From: Hydractinia symbiolongicarpus | Lineage: Eukaryota; Cnidaria; Hydrozoa; Anthoathecata; Hydractiniidae | Assembly (NCBI RefSeq): GCF_029227915.1 | Contig: NC_079875.1 | Coordinates: forward strand, 12,895,001 to 12,959,000 | DNA length: 64,000 bases | Reading direction: 5' to 3' | In this document: one piece after another, positions 37,502-49,223 of the stretch | Position numbering within the stretch: position 1 is the first letter of the stretch | Layout of the letters: the number at the start of each line of letters is the position of its first letter | Program-made: the position numbers and the translations under genes | Notes under the pieces: model-generated | Databases searched by the model: none | Seen by the model: the letters and a program-made list of their open reading frames with translations, nothing else | What the model was told of the DNA's origin: nothing

Positions 37502-37686
37502 GTCGTTTAACATTTCTCTGTGACTTGCAGAAACAGAACAGGATGGCATACATTTCTAGAAATGAAAGTGTTTTTTTTTCAGATGTAATGGTCGTCGTTT
37601 AACATTTCTCTGTGACTTGCAGAAACAGAACAGGATGGCATACATTTCTAGAAATGAAAGTGTTTTTTTTTTCAGATGTAATGGTC
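37502..37686. repeat. Perfect 92-bp tandem duplication
   Basis: Copies at 37502-37593 and 37594-37686 are identical except for one extra T in the poly-T run of the second. Both start gtcgtttaacatttctctgt and end cagatgtaatggtc. Such identity in non-coding DNA means a very recent duplication or an assembly artefact. Confidence 0.95.
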
Positions 37687-37929
37687 ATTTCTTTTCGGGA
37701 AAAAAAATATAATTTATTTTTAAAAGTTTTACTCAAGAGGATGATAAGTTTTACACATTCACTCTTAACTCTTATTAAATTTAAGGTGTGAAAGACCGAT
37801 CAGAAAAAAAAAGTTAGTTATTTGGATAAAATCAATATTCCCCTTTGAAAATGAAATAAATAGATCGTTTCTTAAATATAAATAACTAATAAAAAAAATC
37901 GATTTTCTGATACAATCAAGGTATACCGT

Positions 37930-38100
37930 CCTTAAAGGGGGATTTTCACGAAGCGAATTGAACGGCAAATTCGACGGCGAATTGTATCTAAGCATGCGCA
38001 GTTTTGTTTGTTTTGATTTTGCATCGAACTGCGCATGCTCAGATACAATTCGCCGTCGAATTCGCCGCTCAATTCGCTTCGTGAAAATCTCCTTGAAGGA
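37930..38100. mobile_element. Palindromic MITE-like element
   Basis: Inverted arms of ~70 bp (ggggattttcacgaagcgaa ... gcatgcgcagtt, and its complement) surround a 23-bp loop rich in T. Frames read on both strands look alike (for example FDGELYLSMRS on each) only because the arms are complementary. The size and structure fit a foldback MITE. Confidence 0.75.
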
Positions 38101-39024
38101 GTTCTCTCTGGGGCAGATTTTTGGTTATCAAACAAATTTTACTACGCCTCTCATGTGGATTAAAAAAGTTTGTTATGATTTTAACATATCCTGATTGGTT
38201 TAAATTCTCGTGAAATCAAGCTGATTGGTTTATAAAACAATACTATATCGGTTCAAAGCGTGGCTAATGTAATAAACAATGCGCCTGTTTTCGATCGCTG
38301 ATTTAGCATTTCTGTACAGAAAATGCAGCAAACTTTTGCAACATTTAAAATGTGTTTATACTTTTTAGGTACAGCAACGAAAAAGATGCAAAAGAAACTC
38401 AACTTTGATGATCAAAATGTTCACGAATATATTTTAGGAGTAATATGTATTACTAAAACTTAATAAACCTTGACTTCGGTACGACTTGTTATTTTTCTCG
38501 TGTCACGACCTTGTTGTGAAAAACAACTTCGCTGATTAGCATACGTAAAACTCGATTTAGTAGAAAAAGCTTCTAAAGCTATGGCGTAGTACACGCCGAG
38601 ACCCCGGCATTGTTTTTTGTGTTTTATATTTAACGCTCTGACATGTAAAAAAATTGGCTGGCTAGATGCGCGCCTGCAAAAAGTTTTTATTTTAAAGTAA
38701 CAACAATTCCAGTTTTGTGTACTTGCGTTTTCGCTAATTTAAAACTCACATTAAAGCTTATATACCATAAAAAATTAATGTCAATGCGACACATGGAGAA
38801 AAATAAACATTTTCACATTTATAATGACAAAATAATCTATATAATAATACGCCAGCTCCGTGTGTTTATTACAAGCAAAGTGGATGTGTTCATTTTCCTT
38901 TGATGTTGCCAAAAAATGCATGTCTGAAATGTTACTTTTTATGACATTACGGCACGACGTCAATAACACTAGTTGAACGTCAATATCCTACGTTATAGTT
39001 AAGGAAGCCATTACAGCGCACTTA
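38101..39024. other. No gene recognised
   Basis: AT-rich. Two overlapping 62-codon frames on opposite strands (38715-38969) are not supported by any domain or splice border. Confidence 0.4.
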
Positions 39025-39510
39025 AAACTTTGAGGCCAAAAATCTTGGAAACGAGGTGGTGACATCAATGATTTTTCACCACATAGGTAACTAGGGACCA
39101 CCTGGGACCCCTTTGGGTAAGTTTTCTAAACCCGGGTCCCCGAATTCGTTTCGGAATGAACGGGTTGCTTCAAACCCCAATATCTCTGGAACCTTTTGTC
39201 AAAGATACATGATCCTAAAAATTTTCTTGATTAGCGTTTCAATATCTCTACAATTAAAAACATTTTTGGATTTTGACGGGCCATTGCTGACGTCAGCACA
39301 ATTTTTAATCCCCGATATCTTCTTAGGCGTTCGTCGAGGACATATGATCCTGCACATTATTTTGACCAGCGCTTCAACCTCTACACATTACAGACAAAGA
39401 ATAAACAAATTTCGCGAATTTTTTTATCTACGTCAACAAAGCAGCTAAAACAACTTTCCTTTTATTGACCTTTTGCCTAAGTGGATTTCTCCACGGGCTT
39501 TATCGACTAG
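39025..39510 (+). mobile_element. Non-autonomous Helitron-like element, 3' part
   Basis: The body shares text with 35345-35725. The 3' end has the hairpin gtggatttctccac (39481-39494) followed by cgactag, so CTAG lies at 39507-39510. Immediately after, tctcttataataatac starts what looks like the 5' end of another copy, followed by (GTCT)n. A hairpin plus CTAG is diagnostic of Helitron 3' ends. The left edge is approximate. Confidence 0.55.
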
Positions 39511-40262
39511 TCTCTTATAATAATACAGAGACTCTGTCTGTCTGTTTGTAACAGGCAAAGTGGAAATCGTCATTTTTCTTTGATGTCGCCGAAAAACTTA
39601 TGTCTAATATGTAGGGGCGGATCTAGGATTTTTTTCTGGTTAGGCAAAATTTAACATATTTTGTTGGCAAAGTAATATCAGGGGTTGTGGTGTTGTATGA
39701 GGTATTTTTATAATAAAAGGAGCTAAAGTCCCAAAAGTAAGGTATTTAGTTATTAAAAATCGTTGCAAAATTAGAAAGGAAAGTGTATTTATAGCCCAAT
39801 AAATAAAAGTAACCTCCGTAGTTAAACACTTGTATTCTCCTAAAACATGCGGATGGAAAACGCGCCCGTTTAGTAAATTAGACTCAAAACAGGGTTAGCT
39901 TTGCCATAGTTACTTTGAATGACATACCACACTGGTGTCATCAAGTATCTTTTTTACGTTTGACGCATTTAATACGACTACAATGAGCTGCAAATTCCGT
40001 AAGTTGGGGAGTTACTTTATTTCAAAATGTGCAATAAGTCTAATAGCTAATAATACTACAAAAAATTACATTACAAGACAATTTTATGTATAGATAGTCA
40101 ACAGTAGTGCAACGTAGAATTATTGTATAGAAAATTACAGCCTGTGTTAACAACCTGCAAATGTAAAACGAAAAGTAGCATGTAAAAGTATGAAAGCTTC
40201 CCAGTAGACTTACAGTGTAAGATAGCAACGCATAATATTATATATTATAATATTAATCCAGA
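39511..40262. other. No gene recognised
   Basis: Begins with the Helitron-like 5' motif noted above. The rest is plain AT-rich sequence up to the large inverted repeat. Confidence 0.4.
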
Positions 40263-41774
40263 AAAGCATGCGTATAATTTATGCAAATTATTAAAATCAT
40301 TAAATTTATTAATTATGCCTACAATGGCATAATTTAATAAGTTTATTTGTAAAACGTAAAAAATGCTTACATCTGTTTCTTCAAATACGACTACCATTAT
40401 TTCATTAAATTAAATACATCAACACACATACGAACACAGACATTGGACGTGGAAAGATAACAAAACATAGAAAATAGTACACTATTAAGGCTGTATTCGC
40501 GTTCATTAAAACGTCTTGTTTAAATGAGTCGTTCGTAGAATAATTTAAACGTAGGCACCTGAAACCTCCCACACATCGTACTGTCGAACAGTGAGAAAGA
40601 TATTTTAGTTCTCATAGCCTTCATTGATATTGAAATGATTACATTTGTTACCTTACGATTGTTTGAAATTTTGTTCGATTCATCAAATTCAGATATGATC
40701 GTTCATGCTGTTTTCTTGATACGGTAAAAAGCCGACAATAATCAGACCTGTGATGCTCTGACCTGTGACTATATTACAATGCTAAGCTTACCTTTATCTC
40801 TGTGTCGTATGAAAATATTAGAAAGATTTACTAAACGATCGTACAAGATCATTGCAACGTTGTCTAACATGATGTTTTTAGCTACATACTGAAATGTGTG
40901 AAATTTTGCAAAGAGCCTCGCGGAATGTTTTTTTTAACTTTACACAGTGGATTAATAAGAATCTGAAAAAATATGATAGTTTTGGTGACATCATCAAAAA
41001 TTCTTCGTGGAAAACACGTGATTCTCTGTTTTATTCTGATCAGCGCTTCAAGCTAAACACAATGGAAGGAACAGCGTCACAAACTTATGACAGAAATGGT
41101 AACGGCGCATCGACATCGTCATCAAAATCCGTAAATATTTGCCTCCCTAACTCGGTGAATTTTTAATATTTTATGTAGTTTTTTATATTTGGTGTAAACG
41201 TTTGTGAGAGGATGGCATGTAATAGAAAGAACTGGTTTGTTACTAAAATTTATGTGTTGCAAATATGAGATTTAAATTATTTGTGTAAGAGGTAGAAAAT
41301 ATTGGATTTTGTCATCAAATTTTGTTACGGGGGACAATATGCAATATTACTGGAAAAGACTATTTTTGTGTAATTAGATTTCACACTGTGCCAGCTGTTT
41401 TTTTTTTTTGTATTTTGTTTAAATATTTATGGGGCGATTGATATGTGGCCACAATGACTGATGTATATTTAAATTGATTTTGTGCAATTGTGAGAAGACT
41501 TTATGTGTAAAGCCAAAATACTAAAATATTTTTATCGACTTGGGTTTGGATTTTTAAGATAAGCGTCTTTTTATTATTTTGGATATTTTGGATTGAAATA
41601 ATGCGGTAGAGGACAGCATGAAATATATTGAAATGATTCAAATTTTTATATTTCTATTCTGTGTTGTTAAATGTTAATTTCTTACGCTGTATGCAGCAGA
41701 GACTAAATAGCTGATTTTGGAATGATGTGTTATAAATTGTTGATTATAGAAATTTTATAATAACCTTTTTTGTA
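40263..41774 (+). repeat. Left arm of large inverted repeat
   Basis: About 1,512 bp. Contains a 90-codon frame (40894-41166). The arm stops matching abruptly after ccttttttgta. Confidence 0.9.
40894..41166 (+). CDS. Hypothetical 90-residue frame in the left arm
   Basis: Begins MCEILQRASRNVFFNF and has a mixed, protein-like composition (WINKNLKKYDSF, a Ser-rich stretch, then a stop). I recognise no family. In the right arm the equivalent minus-strand frame is altered by substitutions and an indel around the Ser-rich part, so it is not maintained identically. It may be a first exon of an element-encoded protein or chance. Confidence 0.25.
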   Translation: MCEILQRASRNVFFNFTQWINKNLKKYDSFGDIIKNSSWKTRDSLFYSDQRFKLNTMEGTASQTYDRNGNGASTSSSKSVNICLPNSVNF

Positions 41775-42067
41775 TGACTTAAGGAATTATGTTGGAGTTC
41801 TGAATGTTCTTGGTATACTCTCTTCCCTGGTGTACTTTTGGCATTTTTAAAGCACCTAAATACCTTTAGGGAAAAAAATTGTGGGAAAAAAGTTTCGCTA
41901 GTTTGAAAATTAAATTCTAATTTTCAATTTTAAAGATAAGAATGTTAATAGAAAGTTAAGATTACGGGATCAAATAGAGAATAAAATACTTAATTGTTTT
42001 AGTCAGTTAAATCTATTTAATTTATTTTCTTTTTATTTAGATTTGCGCGTGTATCTGACAATAACAC

Positions 42068-42169
42068 ATGCGTTGGAGATATGTAGCAAAAAGCTCCTCT
42101 TTTGTTGATGGCGGTGAATTGACAAATCAATCATTACCAGATGAAAAATATTTAAAATTAAAAGAGTAA
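42068..42169 (+). CDS. Short exon-like frame in the loop
   Basis: An acceptor-like tttatttag ends at 42040. The frame from 42068 then gives MRWRYVAKSSSFVDGGEL and ends EKYLKLKE before a stop. Codon use looks more protein-like than the surrounding DNA. No family is recognised, and the frame is closed upstream of the ATG, so this is tentative. Confidence 0.2.
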   Translation: MRWRYVAKSSSFVDGGELTNQSLPDEKYLKLKE

Positions 42170-42309
42170 ATTTGATAATGCAGACTAGGAAAAGGATGTT
42201 CATGGAAATGTGTTTGAAGATATTTTGAATTGATTATAACAAAAAGAAAATGAAATATAAAGTTTTTTGTTTTATCGCAAAAGCTCCAAAATTACTGTAC
42301 TCAAAATTG

Positions 42310-43813
42310 TACAAAAAAGGTTATTATAAAATTTCTATAATCAACAATTTATAACACATCATTCCAAAATCAGCTATTTAGTCTCTACTGCATACAGCGT
42401 AAGAAATTAACATTTAACAACACAGAATAGAAATATAAAAATTTGAATCATTTCAATATATTTCATGCTGTCCTCTACCGCATTATTTCAATCCAAAATA
42501 TCCAAAATAATAAAAAGACGCTTATCTTAAAAATCCAAACCCTAGTCGATAAAAATATTTTAGTATTTTGTCTTTACACATAAAGTCTTCTCACAATTGC
42601 ACAAAATCAATTTAAATATACATCAGTCATTGTGGCCACATATCAATCGCCCCATAAATATTTAAACAAAATACAAAAAAAAAACAGCTGGCACGGTGTG
42701 AAATCTAATTACACAAAAATAGTCTTTTCCAGTAATATTGCATATTGTCCCCCGTAACAAAATTTGATGACAAAATCCAATATTTTCTACCTCTTACACA
42801 AATAATTTAAATCTCATATTTGCAACACATAAATTTTAGTAACAAACCAGTTCTTTCTATTACATGCCATCCTCTCACAAACGTTTACACCAAATATAAA
42901 AAACTACATAAAATATTAAAAATTCACCGAGTTAGGGAGGCAAATATTTACGGGTTTTTATGACGATGTCGATGCGCCCTTACCATTTCTGTCATAAGTT
43001 TGTGACTCTGTTCCTTCCATTGTGTTTAGCTTGAAGCGCTGATCAGAATAAAGCAGAGAATCACGTGTTTTCCACGAAGAATTTTTGATGATGTCACCAA
43101 AACTATCATATTTTTCAGATTCTTATTAATCCACTGTGTAAAGTTAAAAAAAACATTCCGCGAGGCTCTTTGCAAAATTTCACACATTTTAGTATGTAGC
43201 TAAAAACATCATGTTAGACAACGTTGCAATGATCTTGTACGATTGTTTAGTAAATCTTTCTAATATTTTCATACGACACAGAGATAAAGGTAAGCTTAGC
43301 ATTGTAATATAGTCACAGGTCAGAGCATCACAGGTCTGATTATTGTCGGCTTTTTACCGTATCAAGAAAACAGCACAAACGATCATATCTGAATTTGTTG
43401 AATCGAACAAAATTTCGAACAATCGTAAGGTAACAAATGTAATCATTTCAATATCAATGAAGGCTATGAGAACTAAAATATCTTTCTCACTGTTCGACAG
43501 TACGATGTGTGGGAGGTTTCAGGTGCCTACGTTTAAATTATTCTACGAACATTTAAACAAGACGTTTTAATGAACACGAATACAGCCTTAATAGTGTACT
43601 ATTTTCTATGTTTTGTTATCTTTCCACGTCCAATGTCTGTGTTTGTATGCGTGTTGATGTATTTAATTTAATGAAATAATGGTAGTCGTATTTAAAAAAA
43701 CAGATGTAAGCATTTTTTACGTTTTACAAATAAACTTATTAAATTATGCCATTGTAGGCATAATTAATAAATTTAATGATTTTAATAATTTGCATAAATT
43801 ATACGCATGCTTT
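42310..43813 (-). repeat. Right arm of large inverted repeat
   Basis: About 1,504 bp; complement of the left arm. It starts tacaaaaaaggttattataa and ends at cgcatgcttt. Confidence 0.9.
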
Positions 43814-45510
43814 AAATATGGTAGCTTTTAAGAATGTTGAGAAGATCGAGACGGACGAAAGACATGTATAGAAGCAAGATTTAGCATCTTAGGTGCTTTC
43901 CCTTTCTTTTCAAACATTCTGCACTCCTTTTAGAATGTTTAGAAGGTCCTCTCAGTCTTCTCGGAAGGTTCAGTAGAGCTGAAACAAATGAAAATAAGTT
44001 GGTTGAGAAGTTTAGTAGGCTTATAATGTGATGAAACGAATACAACTTTATTTACATTTTGCTGTGTTCATAACGAATGAATCACCTGTAGTGTTAAAAA
44101 TAGTAACAACAGGAAATGGAAATTTTTACCGTTTATGTAAATTCTTCTCTACGAAAAACACGCTATTTTATGTCAGAATGGTTTTTTTTGTTTCGGGCTT
44201 GATATACTTAACTTTCAGACAAATATTATCTCCTCATAATTCTTAATAGATTGTTAGCATGGCCTAATAAAATACAGTTTACTATAATTTGCTATAGCTA
44301 ATTGCAAATCCTGGTGCGTTTAACGGGTCTAAATTTGCCGTGAATGGATAAAAAATTCAATATGCTTGAAATGCAATAAGAAAGTAAACTTCAAATCAAT
44401 TTTTGTGAATCATACAAATTTTCGTTTTTAGAACGAACAATCGAACTTTGACATATTTTTAGATTCTTAATTCTGACCCATTTCGTAGAGCAAATTCTAA
44501 ACAGCAGTAGATCATCATCTTAATGTTACACCCTCTTTTCTTTAGTTTCCTTAGCAGGTAGGTAGCTAGCTAGCGTTTTTTTTTGATAAAAGTCTAATCA
44601 ACTTTTAACTTTGATTACTAAATTTCGTTTCGTCCCAAAGACAACGGATTGAAAGCGTACACGATTTATTTTAGACAATTGTATATATTTTCAATAAGTT
44701 CTCTTTGTGATGTTACATAATCGTACGTTTTTCTTCTTTAGAGAAGATGTTTCTAACTATTACCAAGTTTTATACTCGACGTCAATAGTTATTATTTTTG
44801 TTCTATATCTTCCAAAATTGAAAGATATAGGACAAAAAAATTAAACTTACCTGGTGAAGGGAAAAGTTGACATACTTTGTTTAATAGATTATTTTTGAGA
44901 ATATAAGTATAAATATGTAAAAAAAGAGACAGAGTTCTTCGCTTCGGTTATCTCTTTTCAGTTGATAAACAACTTGTTTCCGTTACATACGGCATATGGA
45001 TATTAAATCGGGAGTAAATTACTTTAACAATAACAGCCCCGTACGACTTCAAAATAAGCAACAAATAAACCCGTTTTTTCGATTTTGTTTTAATTTAACA
45101 AATTTTAGCGTAACACAACGCTTTGGCAAAACACTGCATCAGACATAAGAAGGTGACCGGACTCATACAGTCACTAGCACAAGCGTATTAAATTATAGGA
45201 TAACACCAGATCGTATGGTTGATACTCCTCATAGAAAAAGGTTAGACTCTGCCCAATAGTTTATTTGCAAAAAACACTTCTGGTATGATCAATTTTTGAC
45301 ATAGAAGGGGCTATTCCTCTGGTGCACAATGCACCAAATATTCCATTTTCCATTTCTTTGGTAATCTAAGGCAGTCAGCGTCGAATCGTCAGGAATTCTT
45401 TGAGGAGCAGTTCACTTAGAGCATTAAAACCACTCTGAATAAAAAGATGCTTATTGATTATGGGTTACTTACTAGCAGTAGTGCAGCAATGCGTAATTCC
45501 CAGTGGTCAC
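43814..45510. other. No gene recognised
   Basis: AT-rich; includes an imperfect hairpin at about 44796-44838 (ttctatatcttcc...gaaagatataggac) and an AGCT run near 44570. Confidence 0.4.
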
Positions 45511-45900
45511 ATAACGTTCTTATAACGTTAAATTAACGTTTTATTTTGGTTGTAACGTTATATAACCAAATTTTAACGTTTTATTGACGTTGTCGTCTGT
45601 AACGTTTCTATAATAACGTCAAATCTACGTTATTTTTTAAACATAATATAAATGTTCAAACCCATGACGTTATATCAACGTTAAAATAAAGTTTGCGTTG
45701 TGTTACAACGACCGGCGTTGAAAAACGGCGACCAATTTCAACGTCATAAGAACGTTATGTGAAGGTTAAAAAAACGTTTGCGTTCAAAGACAACGACCGG
45801 TGTTTGAAAGACGGCGTCTAACTGTAATCTAAGCGTGAAAATGTAACCTTATATAAACGTTTTAATATTATTTGCGTTACATTTTGTACAGTACGTTGAA
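45511..45900. repeat. ACGT-dense block (AACGTT-rich)
   Basis: About fifteen ACGT tetramers, most within aacgtt or taacgtt, occur in ~390 bp, far above the surrounding density. A longer diverged direct repeat is embedded: tttgcgttgtgttacaacga ccggcgttg against tttgcgttcaaagacaacga ccggtgtt. Alternating orientation gives it a palindromic character. Confidence 0.7.
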
Positions 45901-47185
45901 TGACAGCTACCGGTCTGCTAGTATCTTTGAAGCTAACATCTCTGACTGGTAAAATCGTATAAAAAATTATCACACAAATAAACCTTTTCAACACGGATGT
46001 TTTCCTGTTGTCACATTAGCAGCTACACATATAATGAAAATTAATTTCCGAGTAGTTTAAGATTTTCGTTCTAAAAAATATCTTCGAAGGAGAGACACAA
46101 GTAAAGAAAAATTTTAATACTGGCAAGTGGCACTTGAAGCTTTGTTCAAAAAGTAATTATAAATGTTACGTGCCTAGTTTGGTCACAACATAAATTGACG
46201 CGCAAGAGTTAACGAACTTTTTATAATTTCAATTAACGCTCTTATCAGTAAGAATTTCAAAATATTCTTTGTATTTACTAAATTTGTTTATTTATCTATC
46301 TTTTGTATGTATTTTCTTCCTGCAAAAGAATTTCTGTGTATTTGTTTACCTAGGTGTATTGATATTTTAATCATAATTTTTTTAATTCCGCAGCAAAGTT
46401 TTTGCTTTCCATGCATATCTTTTACAAATTAAAATCATGAACTTTAACACATAAATGTTCCCTAAAAGATTTAGTTGAACTTCTTTTGATATCTTTGGAT
46501 CTGCAGAGTAGCAAATGCTACTATTATTTTGTCGTACAATATTTTGCATCATTTCTGAAACTAGTTCCACCAACAAAGCAACTCTAAATCTTAAGTGTCA
46601 AAGTGATTTAAACACAAGGTGGATACATATAACTATCTAACCGCTGTTTCCTGTGCTTCTTCTGACAAAACTTTGTTAGGCTACACAAATAAAGCCAGAA
46701 ACGGAAGGTAAGCCGTAGTATTTCCTTTTAATAAGCATTATGTTTAGTTTTCTGGCCTTCCTGTAAAGGTTAATGGTGTCGCTTCTTGTAAAAGTGAGTA
46801 CAGGAAATTTTAATATTTAAAGATTTATTAATTTTTGCGCATTGAAGAAATCTATTTCGCGCGTATTTATTTTCATTCAACTACCCCCGAACAAATATAA
46901 TCAGAATAGGTGTCCCAACATTTATTTTCTCTATATATTATCACTACACGGCCAACATTTGAACAAATACGCGTGTGCTTATAAGAAACCTGAGACGAGC
47001 TACTATATTCCAATACACCAATCCGACATTCGCGCCCCATTTGGTATTTAATGCGCGGTCAAGGGTCTAGGTCAAAGTTAGTGTACACAGGAATTTATTT
47101 TGGTGTACCCTGAAAGAAGCCATTTTTGTTGCAATTAAGGTAATTTGGTGTATATACTTTGGTTTATTTTGTAGTAACAATCAGT
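45901..47185. other. No gene recognised
   Basis: Plain AT-rich sequence; short frames on both strands with no recognisable domain. Confidence 0.4.
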
Positions 47186-47350
47186 ATGGCTCCATCACAA
47201 TGTGCTGTTGTCAAGTGTTTTAATAATAAAAGGAAACTTGAGGTTGAAGACACCTGCCAAAAATACTCCCTGGTTACCAAAGTCAAGTGATAGAGTCTGT
47301 TCACTTCATTTGTTGATGGGGAACCAACACCTTCAAAATTTGTGAACAAT
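47186..47350 (+). pseudogene. Broken THAP zinc-finger domain
   Basis: From an ATG at 47186 the frame reads MAPSQCAVVKCFNNKR, giving the first Cys pair of a THAP C2CH finger. A second frame gives WLPKSSDRVCSLH, the CxxH half with its usual preceding Trp-Pro. A third gives FVDGEPTPSKFV. At least two frameshifts separate these pieces, so the domain is dead. THAP domains are DNA-binding and often derive from P-element-type transposases. Here it faces the SAP-SWIM remnant on the other strand. Confidence 0.6.
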
Positions 47351-47544
47351 GTTGTTGCTTTTTTAAAAATAAAATAACAAGGAAAAAGTTAATTTAGGTA
47401 TGTGACTCACCTGCCAAGATATTAGACCAAAAGAGTGTTAGAAATTGGCACTTGCTAAAAATAATGTGAATTGTACATGTGTGGCTATAAAAATAACCGT
47501 TTTTATTTCTTTTTTTGGGCCATACTATGAGCTGTGAAGTGAGG
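47351..47544. other. Gap between THAP and SWIM remnants
   Basis: About 190 bp with a frame that continues past the SWIM region (47394-47594, minus) but carries no recognisable domain. Confidence 0.35.
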
Positions 47545-48289
47545 TTAAATAATGATCGTAAAGCTCTGTGTTCCACGTTTACCAAAATCATCACAACTAA
47601 AAGATAATTTTTTTACTTTATCTGGTTTTACTTCCTTTCGGTTTGGAAGCCATTCACAACTTCCAGCTGTAGATAAAGCATTTGTAAGCCTGACAGCTGA
47701 CTCAATACGGAATAACATGGCTGCGATGTGATTACACCAGCCTGACATACCCGGCATACAGGAACAATGGGCTGAAACAATGTTTGTTTTGTTCTTCCTG
47801 ACACATATCCAAAGTTTATGTGGTGCATTATTTGCCCTTTCAGACTGTCTACAACAATGATGAATCAATGCTGTGGCAACTAACATCAGCAAGCCACCAC
47901 CTATTAAAATAACTGTAAGCTTTTGAGTTGTTGTAGTCGTTCAAATCCGCACTACTAAACTCAATGGGATTAAAAGCTAAGCAGTTGAAAATATCAGGGT
48001 ATGTTAATGCAAGGTCACTAAGTAATACCATCAGTTTCACAAATCCAACCAGGCGTTAAATAATTGGATCAGGCAGTAGTACCTCACAGTGTAGGAGTTT
48101 GGCTTGATATTCTTGCATCAATTGACCTTCTACCTGCTGTGCTGCTTTAACAAGTGGAACATTGGTCTCAGCAGCAACAAACACTCTAGCTACGAATTCA
48201 GCCTTTCTACCTCAAACCTTTAAACCACGAAACCTGAGGAACATCTTAAACTCATCCACATTCATTTTATTGACCATTTTGTATTCCAT
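47545..48289 (-). pseudogene. SAP-like / SWIM zinc-finger protein remnant
   Basis: From 48289 the minus strand reads MNVDEFKMFLRFRGLKV, a SAP-like helix pair, then a stop (near 48212), then GRKAEFVARVFVAAE. A second stop sits near 48057. After a frameshift near 47885 the frame at 47892-47545 gives a SWIM finger: HCSCMPGMSGWCNHIAAMLF (C-x-C-x(n)-C-x-H), followed by a conserved CEW..NRK element. SAP, SWIM and THAP domains co-occur in a transposon-derived family of invertebrates, often with a YqaJ-type nuclease (family knowledge). No nuclease is visible here. Confidence 0.6.
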
Positions 48290-49179
48290 GGCAAGTTATA
48301 ACTTAAAATAAAAGCTACAAATAAAAATAACAACCACTCTTTGCAGCTTGAGCTTCAAAACTACCGAAGGCGCTAGAAATTTGTCTACACTAACTTCACA
48401 GATCCTTTTTCCCGCACGGTCCCGGGAGATTTCGGATTGGTGTATAGCTTCAAGTTTCAGAAATATAACATAAATTCATAACCCCATATTAGTTAAAAAT
48501 TACCAAATTTGCCAATATTTTTAATCTACCGACAAGTCGCTCACCTCTTTGCCTTAAAAATGAGAGGATACAAACGTTGGATGCTTTCAGTTAATGTAAC
48601 TATGGTGAAAATTGTTATTCAAAGAAGAATAAATTGTGAATTCCCTTTGTATATATTTACTTTATAAACTTAACAGGATTTCCATAACTTACTAAGCAAA
48701 GTGTTTTCGATGATAAATTAAGATGCACTATTTTTACAGTTGATTGACACATTGAATTTTGTTTAACGCTTTTAAGACCGGCCTTTAGGGAATCTCTGAG
48801 AAGCCGGGGGGTTGGGGGTGAGCTTAAAAAGCCTCCCTCCCTCCAAAAGAAGGAAACGGATATTGTATTGCTACAAAACTTGGCGAGAGTGTTTTTTAGC
48901 ACATTAGGGGACAATTAGGATCATCTGTTCAAAAAAGACATCATCATACATTTCAGAACCAAAAAAAGTCAAATCGATAAAGGGTAAAATTTGAAATTAG
49001 AGACTTTGTTTTAGGCGTTTTAGGTGCATGAAAAGTCACCAAATTCTAGCGTCTAAAACGGTATGCTTTGAAACTTATTACAAAAAAGGACGTGATGTGG
49101 CCGGGGAAAAGCTTTTAGAGCTCTTCCCTCACCGCAGTCTGAAAACTGAATATATCATATCCATATTGTTTGATTATTT
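48290..49179. other. No gene recognised
   Basis: The 85-codon minus-strand frame at 48657-48914 includes a G-rich tract (ccggggggttgggggtgagc) and looks non-coding. Nothing else is supported. Confidence 0.4.
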
Positions 49180-49185
49180 TTTATT
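49180..49185 (-). terminator. Poly(A) signal of the pore-forming protein gene
   Basis: AATAAA on the minus strand, about 40 bp after the stop. Another AATAAA overlaps the last coding codons (around 49230). Confidence 0.5.
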
Positions 49186-49223
49186 TCTTTATATATTTGA
49201 TCAGTTACACATTTTGAGAAATC

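Larger units (their letters stand above)
40263..43813. mobile_element. 3.55-kb inverted repeat with ~1.5-kb arms
   Basis: The left arm (40263-41774) and right arm (42310-43813) are reverse complements along their whole length, with scattered substitutions and small indels. For example, agtcg occurs only in the left arm near 40524. The loop (41775-42309) is unique. The outer ends read aaagcatgcgtataatttat and its complement; no target duplication is obvious. Just inside each end is a smaller hairpin around attatgcc...ggcataat. It could be a foldback transposon, a DNA element with giant terminal repeats, a hairpin-RNA locus or an assembly fold-back. Confidence 0.9.

Noticed and set aside
37932-38194. 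Two similar frames on opposite strands
   Set aside because: Product of the palindromic element, not genes.
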